Source of the DNA: Oligoflexia bacterium | Lineage (GTDB): Bacteria; Bdellovibrionota; Bacteriovoracia; Bacteriovoracales; Bacteriovoracaceae | Direction: 5' to 3' | Assembly: GCA_015232355.1 (NCBI GenBank) | Contig: JADFZW010000020.1 | Location: forward strand, 1-64,000 | Length of the DNA: 64,000 nt | In this document: piece after piece, positions 47,060-57,456 of the stretch | How positions within the stretch are numbered: position 1 is the first letter of the stretch | How the letters are laid out: each line of letters opens with the position of its first letter | Made by a program: the position numbers and the translations under genes | Notes under the pieces: generated by a model | Database searches by the model: none | Told to the model about the DNA's origin: nothing | What the model saw: only the letters and a program-made list of their open reading frames with translations

Positions 47060-49153
47060 ATGATTACTAAATTGATAGATATTCCACGCAAATGTTTTAT
47101 TCGAATTTTACTACATCTCAGCTGTTTGATCGTTTTGTTATTTATCTATCTTTTTTATAATTCATACCTGACAACAAATCATATAACTGAGACATTATCT
47201 AAAAATAAGTTAGCAAATTTTTCTGATAGTTTCATCTCATCATATAAATCAATATATGAAAAAACCAAAAACGAGAAAAATGCTTTTGATATTACTACTG
47301 AAAGATTTATTGATCACAAGGAAATTCATCTAATTAGAATCCGTGATGACAAACAAAATATTTTACATCTGTTTACTGATGCCTATGGCACAAAGATTTC
47401 CTCTACTATTTCCTCTACTACAGATAAATCAAACAACACGGGATTTACCGATGATTATTTTAAAACCACAACTTATCTTGAAAAAAAATATGCAATATCA
47501 GGACAACCCTTTACTCTTCATAATGGCAGTGATCACCTCCGTTATCTAGAGATACTGATCACTGTGGATGATGTAAAAAAAAGTATCCTCGAAATATTAA
47601 TAGAGGTCATAATAATTATACTGTTAATTATGTTGTTAGTTATACCTTTATTCTTTCTGACATTAAAAAAAATGCTTCGACCTATTCATCGATTATCATT
47701 GGACATCCAAAAATTAAAATCAAATCCCCCTATTTTATGGAGACAATTAAAACATGATAGTCGTAATGGTTTTTTAAAAGAGATAATTATTTCTGTTAAT
47801 GAGTTAATTTTTAGAACACAAAGATCACTTATTTGCCAAGAAAACTTAGGTAGATTTTTAGCTCATGAAATAAAAACACCCTTAACTCATTTAATGAACG
47901 AAATTGAAGTAGTAAATAGAGAATCCACTACTAATCTAAAAAGTAATAAAGAATTTTATAAACAATCGATGCAAAGTGTGTCCAGAATTCGTTCAATTGT
48001 AAACAATATTTGTGATTTGGCCTATTCAGATAGTAGTCTGTATCTTGAAACAAAAAATAATATTGTAAGCTTACTCTCTGATACTATCTGCGAGTTTGAA
48101 CGAGTTTATACAACCAAGATAAATTTTGAGAATAATATTAACTCTAGTGTTTCTCCCGGCCATGGTGACTCAAATGAGGCGTTTATTATGGTTAATTCTG
48201 ATTATTTTTGGATACTTTGTTCAAATATCCTTCGAAATTCTTTAGATCATGGTAATGGGTACAAAGTCATACAAACTGTACAATTATCTAAAACAGAGGA
48301 TAAATATAAAATTGAATTTAAAGATTATGGGCCAGGATTTCCATTTTCAAAAAATATTCTAGAAAAAATAGATGCTGAAGAAAATGTGGATCAATTATTA
48401 AAATCTAAAGGCACTGGTTTAGTACTATGTTTGAAATTATCCGAAATAATGGGAATCGAGATTAAACTAAAAAACCACATACCTCAAGGAGCATCGGTTA
48501 CTCTTTTATTTGAAAATATAAACAAACCAGCACTGGCAACCGTTAGTACAAACGTTAATGCAGAAACAATTATTAATGTACATATTGATATGTTGAAAAA
48601 AAAGTTAATGGAGAATGAAAAATATATCAATATCGTCAACAAAGAAATTATATCCTCAAACAATAATACTCAATTTTTAAATAACAAATTAAATTTAACT
48701 AAAGAAGAGTTGGAAAGCTCTAACGATGAATTGTTAAATGTAAATCAAGAACTTTCTGTTATTAATAATGAATTAAAAGATAAAGTTGCAGAATTATCTC
48801 ATGTTAAAAATGATATGAATAATCTTTTAACAGGTAATAATATTGGTACTATTTTGATTGATCATCAATTACAAATAAAACGATTTTCGCCCTTTATAGG
48901 GCAAGCTTTTAATCTGCCAGAGACTACTATTGGAAAACAAATTGATTCTACTACTTTAAATTTAATTAATTATAATCAAATTATTACCGATATATCAAAT
49001 GTACTTTCCACTCTCCTTCCAAAACAAATAGAGGTACAAACAAACACAGATAAGTGGTATCTCTTAACTATTCGTCCCTATCGCACTCTTGATAATATAA
49101 TTGATGGAGCACTAATCACTCTTATAGAAATCACTGATAGCAAAAAAAGATAA
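47060..49153 (+). CDS. Membrane histidine kinase with C-terminal coiled coil and PAS-like domain
   Basis: 697 residues; GAGGGAG upstream of the ATG. TM1 at about 13-35, a periplasmic domain of about 130 residues, TM2 at about 182-207. The kinase core follows: FLAHEIKTPL (H269 phosphoacceptor), an N box ILRNSLDHG, DYGPGF and KGTGLVLCLKL. Unusually, a coiled coil and a PAS-like domain come after the kinase (NNLLTGNNIGTILIDHQL, IRPYRTLDNIIDGALIT) and match the divergent CheB-CheR protein closely. No response regulator is adjacent, so the shared module may be how the two proteins communicate. Confidence 0.8.
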   Translation: MITKLIDIPRKCFIRILLHLSCLIVLLFIYLFYNSYLTTNHITETLSKNKLANFSDSFISSYKSIYEKTKNEKNAFDITTERFIDHKEIHLIRIRDDKQNILHLFTDAYGTKISSTISSTTDKSNNTGFTDDYFKTTTYLEKKYAISGQPFTLHNGSDHLRYLEILITVDDVKKSILEILIEVIIIILLIMLLVIPLFFLTLKKMLRPIHRLSLDIQKLKSNPPILWRQLKHDSRNGFLKEIIISVNELIFRTQRSLICQENLGRFLAHEIKTPLTHLMNEIEVVNRESTTNLKSNKEFYKQSMQSVSRIRSIVNNICDLAYSDSSLYLETKNNIVSLLSDTICEFERVYTTKINFENNINSSVSPGHGDSNEAFIMVNSDYFWILCSNILRNSLDHGNGYKVIQTVQLSKTEDKYKIEFKDYGPGFPFSKNILEKIDAEENVDQLLKSKGTGLVLCLKLSEIMGIEIKLKNHIPQGASVTLLFENINKPALATVSTNVNAETIINVHIDMLKKKLMENEKYINIVNKEIISSNNNTQFLNNKLNLTKEELESSNDELLNVNQELSVINNELKDKVAELSHVKNDMNNLLTGNNIGTILIDHQLQIKRFSPFIGQAFNLPETTIGKQIDSTTLNLINYNQIITDISNVLSTLLPKQIEVQTNTDKWYLLTIRPYRTLDNIIDGALITLIEITDSKKR

Positions 49154-49262
49154 TCGCTTATTGAAAGAAGTGAAAAAAAGTTATATGCTCAAACATATAT
49201 GGAATATATGACAGTTGCTTCTATCAATTGCTTCCACCTTTTTAAGTTCAAGGAAAGAATTA

Positions 49263-50162
49263 ATGGCCAATAATAATATTATTAGCAGTAACAATACTAA
49301 TCTTACAGAAAATACCAATATCGCCTTATATTGTGATTTTGAAAATATTGCCTTAGGCGTCCGCGATGCAAAATACAAAACCTTCGACATTACCAAAGTT
49401 CTCGAACGTATTCTATTAAAAGGCAGTATCGTTGTTAAAAAAGCATATTGCGATTGGGATCGTTACAAAGAATTTAAAAATATCATGCATGAAGCTGCCT
49501 TTGAGTTAATCGAAATTCCTCACATGAGACAATCTGGTAAAAACTCCGCTGATATTCGAATGGTGGTAGATGCTCTCGATCTTTGTTATACCAAATCTCA
49601 CGTTGATACCTTTGTTATTATCAGTGGTGATTCTGACTTTTCTCCTCTAGTATCCAAACTCAGAGAAAATAATAAGGTTGTAATAGGTATTGGGGTTAAA
49701 GATTCAACATCAAACCTATTACGTGGCAATTGCGATGAATTTATCTTTTATGATGATCTCGTTAGAGAACAAAAAATAAAAAGGAAAGCAGTTCCTGTTA
49801 GTAAAAAATCCTCCACTAGCACCAGTACCAAAGATACAACTGCACACGCAAAACGCCAAGAGGCGCTTGATCTCATCGTAGAAACTCTACAAGGACTTGT
49901 AGAAGAAAGAGGTGATGAAGATAAAATATGGGGTTCATTGGTAAAACAAACCATGAAACGCCGTCATCCTGGATTTAATGAAGCTTCTTATGGTTATCGT
50001 TCTTTTAGAGCGCTTGTTGAAGATGCTCAAAAGCTAGGACTACTTATAATGAATCGAGAAGAAAAAACTGGCCAATACACCATTCGTTTAATAGCAGATT
50101 CCGAATCTGATACCACAGCTACCGATGCTACCGATGATAATGATGAAACTACAACAGAATAA
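49263..50162 (+). CDS. NYN-domain (LabA/DUF88-like) protein with C-terminal OST-HTH/LOTUS-like domain
   Basis: 299 residues from the ATG at 49263, chosen for AAGGAAAG just upstream; the frame is open 16 codons further. NYN PIN-fold signature: IALYCDFENIALG (D25), SGKNSADIRMVVDALDL, TFVIISGDSDFSPLVSKLREN. After a Ser/Thr-rich linker, the last 85 residues (ALDLIVETLQGL to GLLIMNREEKTGQYTI) resemble the OST-HTH/LOTUS RNA-binding domain seen with NYN in bacterial proteins. Predicted RNA-acting nuclease or regulator in the cytosol. No toxin-antitoxin partner is adjacent. Confidence 0.8.
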   Translation: MANNNIISSNNTNLTENTNIALYCDFENIALGVRDAKYKTFDITKVLERILLKGSIVVKKAYCDWDRYKEFKNIMHEAAFELIEIPHMRQSGKNSADIRMVVDALDLCYTKSHVDTFVIISGDSDFSPLVSKLRENNKVVIGIGVKDSTSNLLRGNCDEFIFYDDLVREQKIKRKAVPVSKKSSTSTSTKDTTAHAKRQEALDLIVETLQGLVEERGDEDKIWGSLVKQTMKRRHPGFNEASYGYRSFRALVEDAQKLGLLIMNREEKTGQYTIRLIADSESDTTATDATDDNDETTTE

Positions 50163-50303
50163 TAATTAGTAACTAAACTCTTCCACAAATTAAGTACAAT
50201 CTATGCTCCTAAAATTTCATCTTGGCGTTTATGAAAGAGTATTGTATTCTATAAATATGTATATATATAAATATATCTATTTACTTAAGGAAAAATAAAT
50301 TTC

Positions 50304-50672
50304 ATGAGCATTAGATGGATTGAATATAAAGGTAGCAAAATTTTATTCACAGATTATAGCGGCTCAAATAGCGTAGAGGATTCTCTTAAAATTTTAGATG
50401 AGGACATTGCTACAGTAAAGGCATCTCTAGGAAATATTTTATCTCTTGTTAATTACGACAACATGACTCCCTCACTTCCCTATGTTACAAAAGTTAAGGA
50501 GTATGGAAAAGAGATACGTGCATATAAAGTTAAAAAAACAGCATTGTATGGAATCACTAGTGCTAAAGCAGTTTTTGTTAAAGGGTATTTACTCTTTACT
50601 GGTGAAAAAAATTTAGAAGTATTTGAGACAGAACTAGAAGCAAAGGAATGGTTAATAAAAAACGATGATTAA
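50304..50672 (+). CDS. STAS/SEC14-like (SpoIIAA-like) domain protein
   Basis: 122 residues; AAGGAAAAAT upstream. Starts IRWIEYKGSKILFTDYSG, a common opening of stand-alone STAS/SEC14 proteins, with helix, LSLVNYDNM strand and a final ELEAKEWLIKN. Same fold and length as the protein at 25595-25960, but the two sequences are clearly diverged. Its function is unknown. Confidence 0.65.
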   Translation: MSIRWIEYKGSKILFTDYSGSNSVEDSLKILDEDIATVKASLGNILSLVNYDNMTPSLPYVTKVKEYGKEIRAYKVKKTALYGITSAKAVFVKGYLLFTGEKNLEVFETELEAKEWLIKNDD

Positions 50673-50798
50673 TAATAATCGAAGTAATAATATATAAACA
50701 TGGAATTTTATTAGTGACGTATTATTGGCTTCTGTGGTATGGTTACCTTTTTTACTCTTAAAAATTGCACTTTAAAATTAAAAACGTGGTAGTCCAGA

Positions 50799-52034
50799 AT
50801 GCTTTTTAAAAAAAATATCCTTATCATTTTTAATTCTGATTTATGCGAACATGAACAAGAATACGCCCCAACTCTCACTCTTAAACACAATTTTAATTAT
50901 AATCACAATCACGAACACGAACAAACTGCTATAGGATTAGAATTAGATGAGATTATCCAAGAAGAACAAATAAGAGGAGGAATTTCGGAAGTTGCCTATA
51001 AAATAGGGAATATTTTAAAAAATACCTCTAAATCGAAGGTAATCTATCTTGAAATTAGTAGTGCCCACCAACTTAAAGTCTATTTAGACTACAATAAAAA
51101 ATTTGATCTAATTGTAAATCTCTGTGAGCCAATATTTTCTGACTTTGAACATGAAAGTGCAGTGGCCGCTATCCTTGAAGAAAGCAATATCCCTTACACT
51201 GGTAATCCCGCACATGTGCTAAAGCTGACAGCTAATAAAAATCATTTTAACACTCTTTTAAAGAAAAATGGGTTTCCTGCAGTTGAATCATACTTATTTT
51301 CCAAACCAGCTGACTTGGAAAAATGGTTAAAACAAAATCATAGTATTGATGAATACCCATTTATTGTAAAACTTAATTCTGAGGACGCTTCACTTGGTAT
51401 TAGTGGTAGTTCTGTTGTATATAATGAAAAAACTTTAACTGCTAAAGTGCTCTCAAATCTAAAAAAATATGACCAAGATGTACTGGTTCAACGATATATT
51501 GATGGCCGAGAAATACATGTTGCATATTATGGACATAACCCAGTATCTATCTTAGGTATTTCCGAACTTGATTTTTCTGAACTTCCCAAAAACCATCCCC
51601 GTATTTATACTTACTCTGCTAAATGGGATAGTAGCTCTGATGATTATAAAAAAATATACATCTGTGAATCCAAAATGGAAGATGATGTTCAATATAAGAT
51701 GAAAGATTTGGCCATAAAAATAATAAAATTTTTTGATTTTAAAGGTTATGGACGAATGGATTTTAGGTTATCAACAGATGGTATACCTTACTTAATCGAT
51801 GCCAATCCAAACTGCAATATTTCAGATAATTCTTGTTTTGCCGTACTCGCAGAAAGAATAAACTTTAATTACGAAAATATAATTATTGATTTATGCCAAA
51901 AAGTAATTGATGCTAAAATTAAAACTCAACAACAAAAACAACAACAGCAATCTAAAGCTAATGTTACTAATGTCACCAATGTAGCACAACTTCTCTTTCC
52001 AAATGCATCCAATACTGCCATAGCAACCAATTAA
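50799..52034 (+). CDS. ATP-grasp ligase, D-alanine-D-alanine ligase-like
   Basis: 411 residues. The ATP-grasp core has NIPYTGNPAHVLKLTANKNHF, PFIVKLNSEDASLGISGSSVV (ATP-binding lysine and loop), LVQRYIDGREIHVAYYG, and RMDFRLSTDGIPYLIDANPN (metal-binding D and N; Asp replaces the usual Glu before NPN). This matches the D-Ala-D-Ala ligase superfamily, but residues of the Ddl signature are not all present, so peptide or amino-acid ligation is as far as I go. The N-terminus has a His/Asn/Glu-rich segment and the C-terminus a Gln run; both look like repeat-driven additions. No signal peptide. Confidence 0.75.
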   Translation: MLFKKNILIIFNSDLCEHEQEYAPTLTLKHNFNYNHNHEHEQTAIGLELDEIIQEEQIRGGISEVAYKIGNILKNTSKSKVIYLEISSAHQLKVYLDYNKKFDLIVNLCEPIFSDFEHESAVAAILEESNIPYTGNPAHVLKLTANKNHFNTLLKKNGFPAVESYLFSKPADLEKWLKQNHSIDEYPFIVKLNSEDASLGISGSSVVYNEKTLTAKVLSNLKKYDQDVLVQRYIDGREIHVAYYGHNPVSILGISELDFSELPKNHPRIYTYSAKWDSSSDDYKKIYICESKMEDDVQYKMKDLAIKIIKFFDFKGYGRMDFRLSTDGIPYLIDANPNCNISDNSCFAVLAERINFNYENIIIDLCQKVIDAKIKTQQQKQQQQSKANVTNVTNVAQLLFPNASNTAIATN

Positions 52035-52058
52035 TTAATTAATTAATCAATTAATCAA
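52028..52058. repeat. TTAA tandem repeat at convergent gene ends
   Basis: TTAATTAATTAATTAATCAATTAATC between the ATP-grasp stop codon and the HyfF-like gene stop codon. Self-complementary, so it may also help termination, but it is AT-only. Confidence 0.45.
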
Positions 52059-53624
52059 CCTACTGGCCATCTGGATAATATTAAATATTGGTTGTGGCAT
52101 CCAAAGTCCGATTAATAAGAGTATAGATATTAGAATAATTATCAAAAATTTTTCTTTAGTTGAAGTTTTTATGCTCGTAATATTGGCAATGTCTCTACTA
52201 CCGACGTTTGTACTATCATCAGTAGTACTATAGGTACTATAACTCATACTTAATAGATGTTTTAAAATAGCAACAAAGATTATTATACTGGCCACAGCAA
52301 AAACAAAGAGTGAAATCCAATGATTCTCTGTTATTGCAATCATTACCAGCTTATACTCACTAATAAAAATAGCAAATGGTGCAACACCAATCAAAGTTAG
52401 TAAACTGATTATAAGAGCACTTCCCCAGTAGGGCGAAATCTTCATTACTGATTTTATATCTGAGATCTCTTGAGTGTTGAAAATCTTTCCAATCATCCCT
52501 GAAGCATAAAATGCAAAGATCTTACTTAGAGAATGATTTAAGGTATGTAGTAAAGCTACGAAAGATCCAGCTGGGCCAAGTCCTAACCCGAGAGAGATAA
52601 TTCCTATATGTTCCACACTACAATATGCCAAAAGTCGCTTTAGATTTTTTTGATGTACAATAAAAACAGTCGAGATTAGTAGAGACATTATTCCCATTAT
52701 TGTTAAAACACTATCAACGAAGGGAGCATTTGCAGAGGTGGCAGCAGAGGCAATGGGGATATATCTTAAAATCACATAGACTGCTAGATTAAGCATGAAT
52801 CCGGAAAATATTGCAGATATTGGTGCTGGTGCCTCTCCATGAGCATCTGGTAACCATGTATGCATTGGCGCCAAACCCGCCTTTGTACCATACCCAACAA
52901 CCACAAAAATAAAAGCAATTTTTACTAACAATGGGTTCAAAGATGAGCTATGTATTTTAAGAGTAGTCCACAACCAGATATTCATATTGTCAACCGGATT
53001 AGATGGAACTACAACTGAGTAAGCAAAAAGGATTGTTCCTATTAAAGCAATCGACAGACCGATTGAACAAATAATAATATACTTCCACATCGCCTCCACA
53101 GAATTTTTATGTTTATTAGTGCAAATTAAAAAAGTTGTACTTAATGTAGTTGCCTCGAGAGCAAACCATATTAACATAATATGATTTGATAGTAGTACCA
53201 ATGACATCGATGCCATAGTTAGATTCCAGAGTCCTGTAAATCTTGCGAAGTTGATCTTTTCCTCGTTTTGTTTCTCTTTTTGTTTCCCATTATGTGTTTT
53301 ACTTTTCACTTCATCCATAAAGTAAACCTGAGAATATAAAGAGGAGCTTACAAACACCACCACCATTAACAATATATGAAATACAGAAAGATGGTCTACC
53401 ATCAAAAAATTATTCATCCCCAATATTTGAGCAGACGAAGTTTGATTAAAATCAAAATATAAAAGATATGCAATTGATAGTAATGGTATGGAATTAATGA
53501 CTGTACTTACAAATTGAATTCGAAGAGACAGAAGCGGTGAAAAATTCTTTAGAATAAGAAATGAAAATATCCCAGTAAATAATGGTAGCAAAAATGCTGT
53601 TACTAACAAAGTATCAACAAACAT
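52047..53624 (-). CDS. hyfF: HyfF-like antiporter-type subunit of hydrogenase-4-like complex
   Basis: 525 residues with about 13-14 hydrophobic helices. The family core YGTKAGLAPMHTWLPDAHGEAPAPISAIFSG is present with its transport Lys/His region, as is KRLLAYCSVEHIGIISLG. Closest to HyfF/HycC-type subunits of group 4 membrane complexes, which pump ions. It is transcribed away from the other subunit genes; 117 bases separate it from the HyfB-like start, so the complex is expressed from a shared divergent promoter region. Confidence 0.8.
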   Translation of the reverse strand: MFVDTLLVTAFLLPLFTGIFSFLILKNFSPLLSLRIQFVSTVINSIPLLSIAYLLYFDFNQTSSAQILGMNNFLMVDHLSVFHILLMVVVFVSSSLYSQVYFMDEVKSKTHNGKQKEKQNEEKINFARFTGLWNLTMASMSLVLLSNHIMLIWFALEATTLSTTFLICTNKHKNSVEAMWKYIIICSIGLSIALIGTILFAYSVVVPSNPVDNMNIWLWTTLKIHSSSLNPLLVKIAFIFVVVGYGTKAGLAPMHTWLPDAHGEAPAPISAIFSGFMLNLAVYVILRYIPIASAATSANAPFVDSVLTIMGIMSLLISTVFIVHQKNLKRLLAYCSVEHIGIISLGLGLGPAGSFVALLHTLNHSLSKIFAFYASGMIGKIFNTQEISDIKSVMKISPYWGSALIISLLTLIGVAPFAIFISEYKLVMIAITENHWISLFVFAVASIIIFVAILKHLLSMSYSTYSTTDDSTNVGSRDIANITSIKTSTKEKFLIIILISILLLIGLWMPQPIFNIIQMASRLIN

Positions 53625-53741
53625 ATACTCCTCTTGATATTGAACTTAAATTTAATGTTTAAAACTAATTCTTGATTTCTTAATAGAACAGGAATAATTT
53701 CGAACTGATCCATATTAAACTATTTTCATCTGGAGTAAACA

Positions 53742-55817
53742 ATGTTTTTTTTGCTTTTTTCTTTGCTATTACTACTCCTAAATGCTCTAGTATCTAAATT
53801 TTTTGCTAACCGCTTTCAATTTATCACTCCATTTACTATATGCACTTCCACTCTATCCTTTGTTATAACTCTACTCTTCTCTTTAACTTCTTTACTCTCT
53901 CCTGATATGAACAACAGTATGGACAAAAACATCTTTGCTATTCCATGGACTATTTTGGGTGATTCACTTAATCATCCATTACTGGAAATAAATAACATCG
54001 CTCTTTTTTTTCTAATACCAATAAGCATTCTATCAATATTGGTCACTATATACGCATATAAATATTTTCTTAATAAAAAAGGAATGGCCTCCTTTTGGTG
54101 TGCATACTATCTGCTTCTTGCTAGCATGATAGCTGTTGTATTAAGCAAATCCAATTTATTCTTTTTAATCTGTTGGGAGATAATGGGGCTTTCATCTTTC
54201 TTTTTAGTACTTCACGAGAGTGAAAAACAAGAGACTAGAAGAGCAGCTTGGATATATTTATCGCTTACTCATTTTGGAACATTTGCTATTATTCTTTTTT
54301 TTATTTGCTCTTCAACTCAAAAGTTGGCACCTCTCTCTCCAACAACTTATAGCGTGTGTTTGTTCCTAGCACTTATTGGTTTTGGAAGCAAATCAGGTAT
54401 TGTTCCAGTACACATCTGGTTACCTAAAGCACATGCACTTGCTCCTTCGCCAGTATCGGCACTGATGTCTGGATTGATGATTAAAGTTGGAGTCTATGGT
54501 TTTATTCGCGCACTAATGACAATGACAAGCATTCACACCATTAATTTAAATTTTGCTTTAGTCGTAGTTACTATTGGTATAATTTCAGGAATAGGTGGCA
54601 TACTAATGACTCTCGCCCAACATGATATTAAAAGATTGTTAGCATATTGTAGTGTAGAAAATATCGGCATCATATATATTGGAATTGGTTTAGGACTCAT
54701 TGGACTCTCCACTAACAATTTAATCTTAGCAACTCTAGGATTTGCTGGTGGATTACTACATGTATTTAATCATGCACTCTTTAAATGTCTACTCTTCTTA
54801 AGTGCTGGTACTGTTATCTCTGTTACCAAGACTCAAAAAATGGATAAGCTGGGAGGACTTTTAAAATTAATGCCAGTAACTGCATTTTGTTTTTTTATAG
54901 GTGCAATCTCTATTTCAGGTATTCCACCATTCAATGGCTTCATCAGTGAATTTTTAATCTATCTGGCATTCTTTAAAACTACTGCCACAAACCCTTCGAT
55001 TATAAAAATAGAGTTAATTTTTATCGTCGCCGCTATTTTAGCTTTAGCAGTAATTGGCGGATTAGCACTCTTTTGTTTTGCTAAAATATTCTCAATAGTA
55101 TTTCTTGGAAATATGCGCTCTCCGGAACTTGCATTGAAATTGGGCCATCAAATTAATCAAAACAATCAAAGTTTAGATGGAGGAAAATTAATAATTATAC
55201 CTCAACTTATAATCTGTTCTCTTTGTACATTGATTGGATTTTTTCCTTCAGTAACTCTTCCATTGCTCATTAATCCTGTAAAATCTCTTGTTTTATTATC
55301 TTCTATCTCTTCAATCTCTGTAATCACCCAAATAGAGCAAGAATTTTCCTCTCTACAATCTATTTTTTCTACAATAAGTTTTACATTCTTACTCTTTGGA
55401 TTTTTACTTATCTCTTTCTTTTTGCTTAGAAAAATAAAAATCAAATTAGAAACAACAAAAGAAAAGAGCAAAATCCCCATTGTTCCCACCTGGGATTGCG
55501 GTTATCATGCTCCTACTACTAAAATGCAATATAGTGCCTCCTCTTTCGCAGCAACTTTACTTAATTTTTTTAGTCACTTCATACATACTAAAAAAGATCT
55601 TTCAATCCACTTTAACAAATATTTTTGGGAGGATGCTAAATTCCATTCAAATAATCTTGATATAATCACTGAGTTCTTTTATCGCTCCTTCTATCATAAA
55701 ATCTTAAATTTTCTCTCTCACTTTACAAGAATACAAAATGGTAAAATCCATTTTTATCTTTTATATATTGTCATCTTCCTCATATTAATGCTGATCTGGT
55801 GTCTATTGGGAGCATAG
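53742..55817 (+). CDS. hyfB: HyfB-like antiporter-type subunit
   Basis: 691 residues. Antiporter core: FGSKSGIVPVHIWLPKAHALAPSPVSALMSGLMIK region and KRLLAYCSVENIGIIYIG. The C-terminal PTWDCGYHAPTTKMQYSASSFA segment is diagnostic of HyfB/HycC-type proteins, followed by an amphipathic stretch and a last helix. It starts the plus-strand run of complex genes, with 9 bases to the next. Confidence 0.85.
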   Translation: MFFLLFSLLLLLLNALVSKFFANRFQFITPFTICTSTLSFVITLLFSLTSLLSPDMNNSMDKNIFAIPWTILGDSLNHPLLEINNIALFFLIPISILSILVTIYAYKYFLNKKGMASFWCAYYLLLASMIAVVLSKSNLFFLICWEIMGLSSFFLVLHESEKQETRRAAWIYLSLTHFGTFAIILFFICSSTQKLAPLSPTTYSVCLFLALIGFGSKSGIVPVHIWLPKAHALAPSPVSALMSGLMIKVGVYGFIRALMTMTSIHTINLNFALVVVTIGIISGIGGILMTLAQHDIKRLLAYCSVENIGIIYIGIGLGLIGLSTNNLILATLGFAGGLLHVFNHALFKCLLFLSAGTVISVTKTQKMDKLGGLLKLMPVTAFCFFIGAISISGIPPFNGFISEFLIYLAFFKTTATNPSIIKIELIFIVAAILALAVIGGLALFCFAKIFSIVFLGNMRSPELALKLGHQINQNNQSLDGGKLIIIPQLIICSLCTLIGFFPSVTLPLLINPVKSLVLLSSISSISVITQIEQEFSSLQSIFSTISFTFLLFGFLLISFFLLRKIKIKLETTKEKSKIPIVPTWDCGYHAPTTKMQYSASSFAATLLNFFSHFIHTKKDLSIHFNKYFWEDAKFHSNNLDIITEFFYRSFYHKILNFLSHFTRIQNGKIHFYLLYIVIFLILMLIWCLLGA

Positions 55818-55826
55818 TAAAACTAT

Positions 55827-56777
55827 ATGAACCATATAAACCATATGAATAAAACACTACCATTTATACAATTACTAATCCCTCTGCTGCTTGCGCCTCT
55901 ACTTTACGGAATAATTAATCGTACCAAGGCAATCTTTGCAGGACGAGTTGGTTCTCCACTCTTACAAACATATTATGATCTATACAAACTATTACATAAA
56001 AACTTCATCTATAGCGATAGCAGTACATGGATTATTCGCGCTGGTACGCTAGTCATCTTGGCGGCCACTATTATAAATTTACTACTTCTTCCTCTGGCAA
56101 ATGTACAATCTGCTATCTCCTTTTCCGGAGACATTCTTCTCTTTGTATACATGTTCTCACTTGTAAGATTTATGATGATTCTCTCTGGGATGGATGTAGG
56201 TTCCAGCTTCGAAGCGATGGGCTCGGCCCGCGAAGGTTACTTTGCAATGTTAGCAGAGCCAGCGATTTTGCTTGCACTGATCACTCTCTCTACTTGTGGT
56301 GATCTACAATTAAATTCCTCCTTAAGTGTAAATACTTTACTTAGTGTACTTACCTTGAACCAATATTTCACTCTCAATCCTACACTCTTAATCTTAGTGC
56401 CAGCATTCTTTTTAATCCTCTTATTAGAGACTTCGCGAATACCTTTTGATGATCCCAACACTCATCTTGAATTAACCATGATTCATGAAGTGATTATTCT
56501 TGATCATGCTGGTTTAGATTTAGCATTTATTACTTATGCTACCAGTTTAAAGTTATGGATTTTTTCTAGTATCATTGCCCATCTACTTATCCCTATCGAT
56601 ATTGTCGGCAATACTTTAATTAATATTTTAATTCACATTCTCGCAATATTTATTATCTGTATAATTATAGGTATCGTAGAATCAACTTGCGCACGCTTAC
56701 GTTTAATTCGAGTACAAAATTTAATTCTTGGAGCACTAGTATTAACCTTTATCTCCTTTATTACTTCTTGGATCTAA
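55827..56777 (+). CDS. hyfC: HyfC/NuoH-like membrane subunit
   Basis: 316 residues with about eight helices. RVGSPLLQTYYDLYKLLHK near the N-terminus, GSAREGYFAMLAEPA, and a late ETSRIPFDDPNTHLELTMIHE loop match the NuoH/HyfC family that anchors the hydrophilic arm and links to the ion path. Four bases separate it from the next gene. Confidence 0.85.
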   Translation: MNHINHMNKTLPFIQLLIPLLLAPLLYGIINRTKAIFAGRVGSPLLQTYYDLYKLLHKNFIYSDSSTWIIRAGTLVILAATIINLLLLPLANVQSAISFSGDILLFVYMFSLVRFMMILSGMDVGSSFEAMGSAREGYFAMLAEPAILLALITLSTCGDLQLNSSLSVNTLLSVLTLNQYFTLNPTLLILVPAFFLILLLETSRIPFDDPNTHLELTMIHEVIILDHAGLDLAFITYATSLKLWIFSSIIAHLLIPIDIVGNTLINILIHILAIFIICIIIGIVESTCARLRLIRVQNLILGALVLTFISFITSWI

Positions 56778-56780
56778 AAT

Positions 56781-57446
56781 ATGGATATCAATAAAATTCA
56801 AATCCTCTTGCTACTACTTTTTTTAATAGCAAATTTTCCTCTGATAGGAGTATCGCGCACACTTTTTCCTCTTAAACTATTTGTTTTTCAAGGACTCTTA
56901 TTAACAGCGAACACACTTTTAATCACCCTCCAAGAGGATTCTCATACTCCTCAGGATTCTATTCAAAAATTTATTTTGCCAACACTTATTCTTCTAGCAA
57001 AGGCCATAATTATTCCATATCTAATTAAAGTTACCATTGTGGCCACCAAAGCATATCGCGAAACCAGGCCAATTATCCCCTATGGTACTTCTATAGTCTT
57101 GGCCATGCTTGGAACTTTGGTCTCCATATTTTTAGGATTCAAACTCAATTCTTTATCTCACCTATCCTCTCACACTATTTCAATATCATTGGCAGTTATT
57201 TTTATCGGATTAATCGCCATCATTGGAAGAAAAAATGCTGTCTTTCAAATAATGGGTTATATGGCGATGGAGAATGGGATTTTTCTACTCACTCTTCCTC
57301 TCTCACATACAAACCCACTTATTATAGATGTTCTAATCTTAGTTGATGTTTTGGTCGCAGTGACCGTTAGAAAAAATGCTGTCTATTGGATCAGTAAAGA
57401 GTTTAAAAGCATCGAAGTTGATAAATTGACTACATTAAAATGGTAG
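56781..57446 (+). CDS. hyfE: HyfE/NuoK-like membrane subunit
   Basis: 221 residues with six or seven helices. The segment IMGYMAMENGIFLLTL contains the conserved Glu of NuoK-like subunits, and the N-terminal helix plus RTLFPLKLFVFQGLLL matches HyfE. It lies within the tight operon. Confidence 0.8.
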   Translation: MDINKIQILLLLLFLIANFPLIGVSRTLFPLKLFVFQGLLLTANTLLITLQEDSHTPQDSIQKFILPTLILLAKAIIIPYLIKVTIVATKAYRETRPIIPYGTSIVLAMLGTLVSIFLGFKLNSLSHLSSHTISISLAVIFIGLIAIIGRKNAVFQIMGYMAMENGIFLLTLPLSHTNPLIIDVLILVDVLVAVTVRKNAVYWISKEFKSIEVDKLTTLKW

Positions 57447-57456
57447 GATTCAAATA

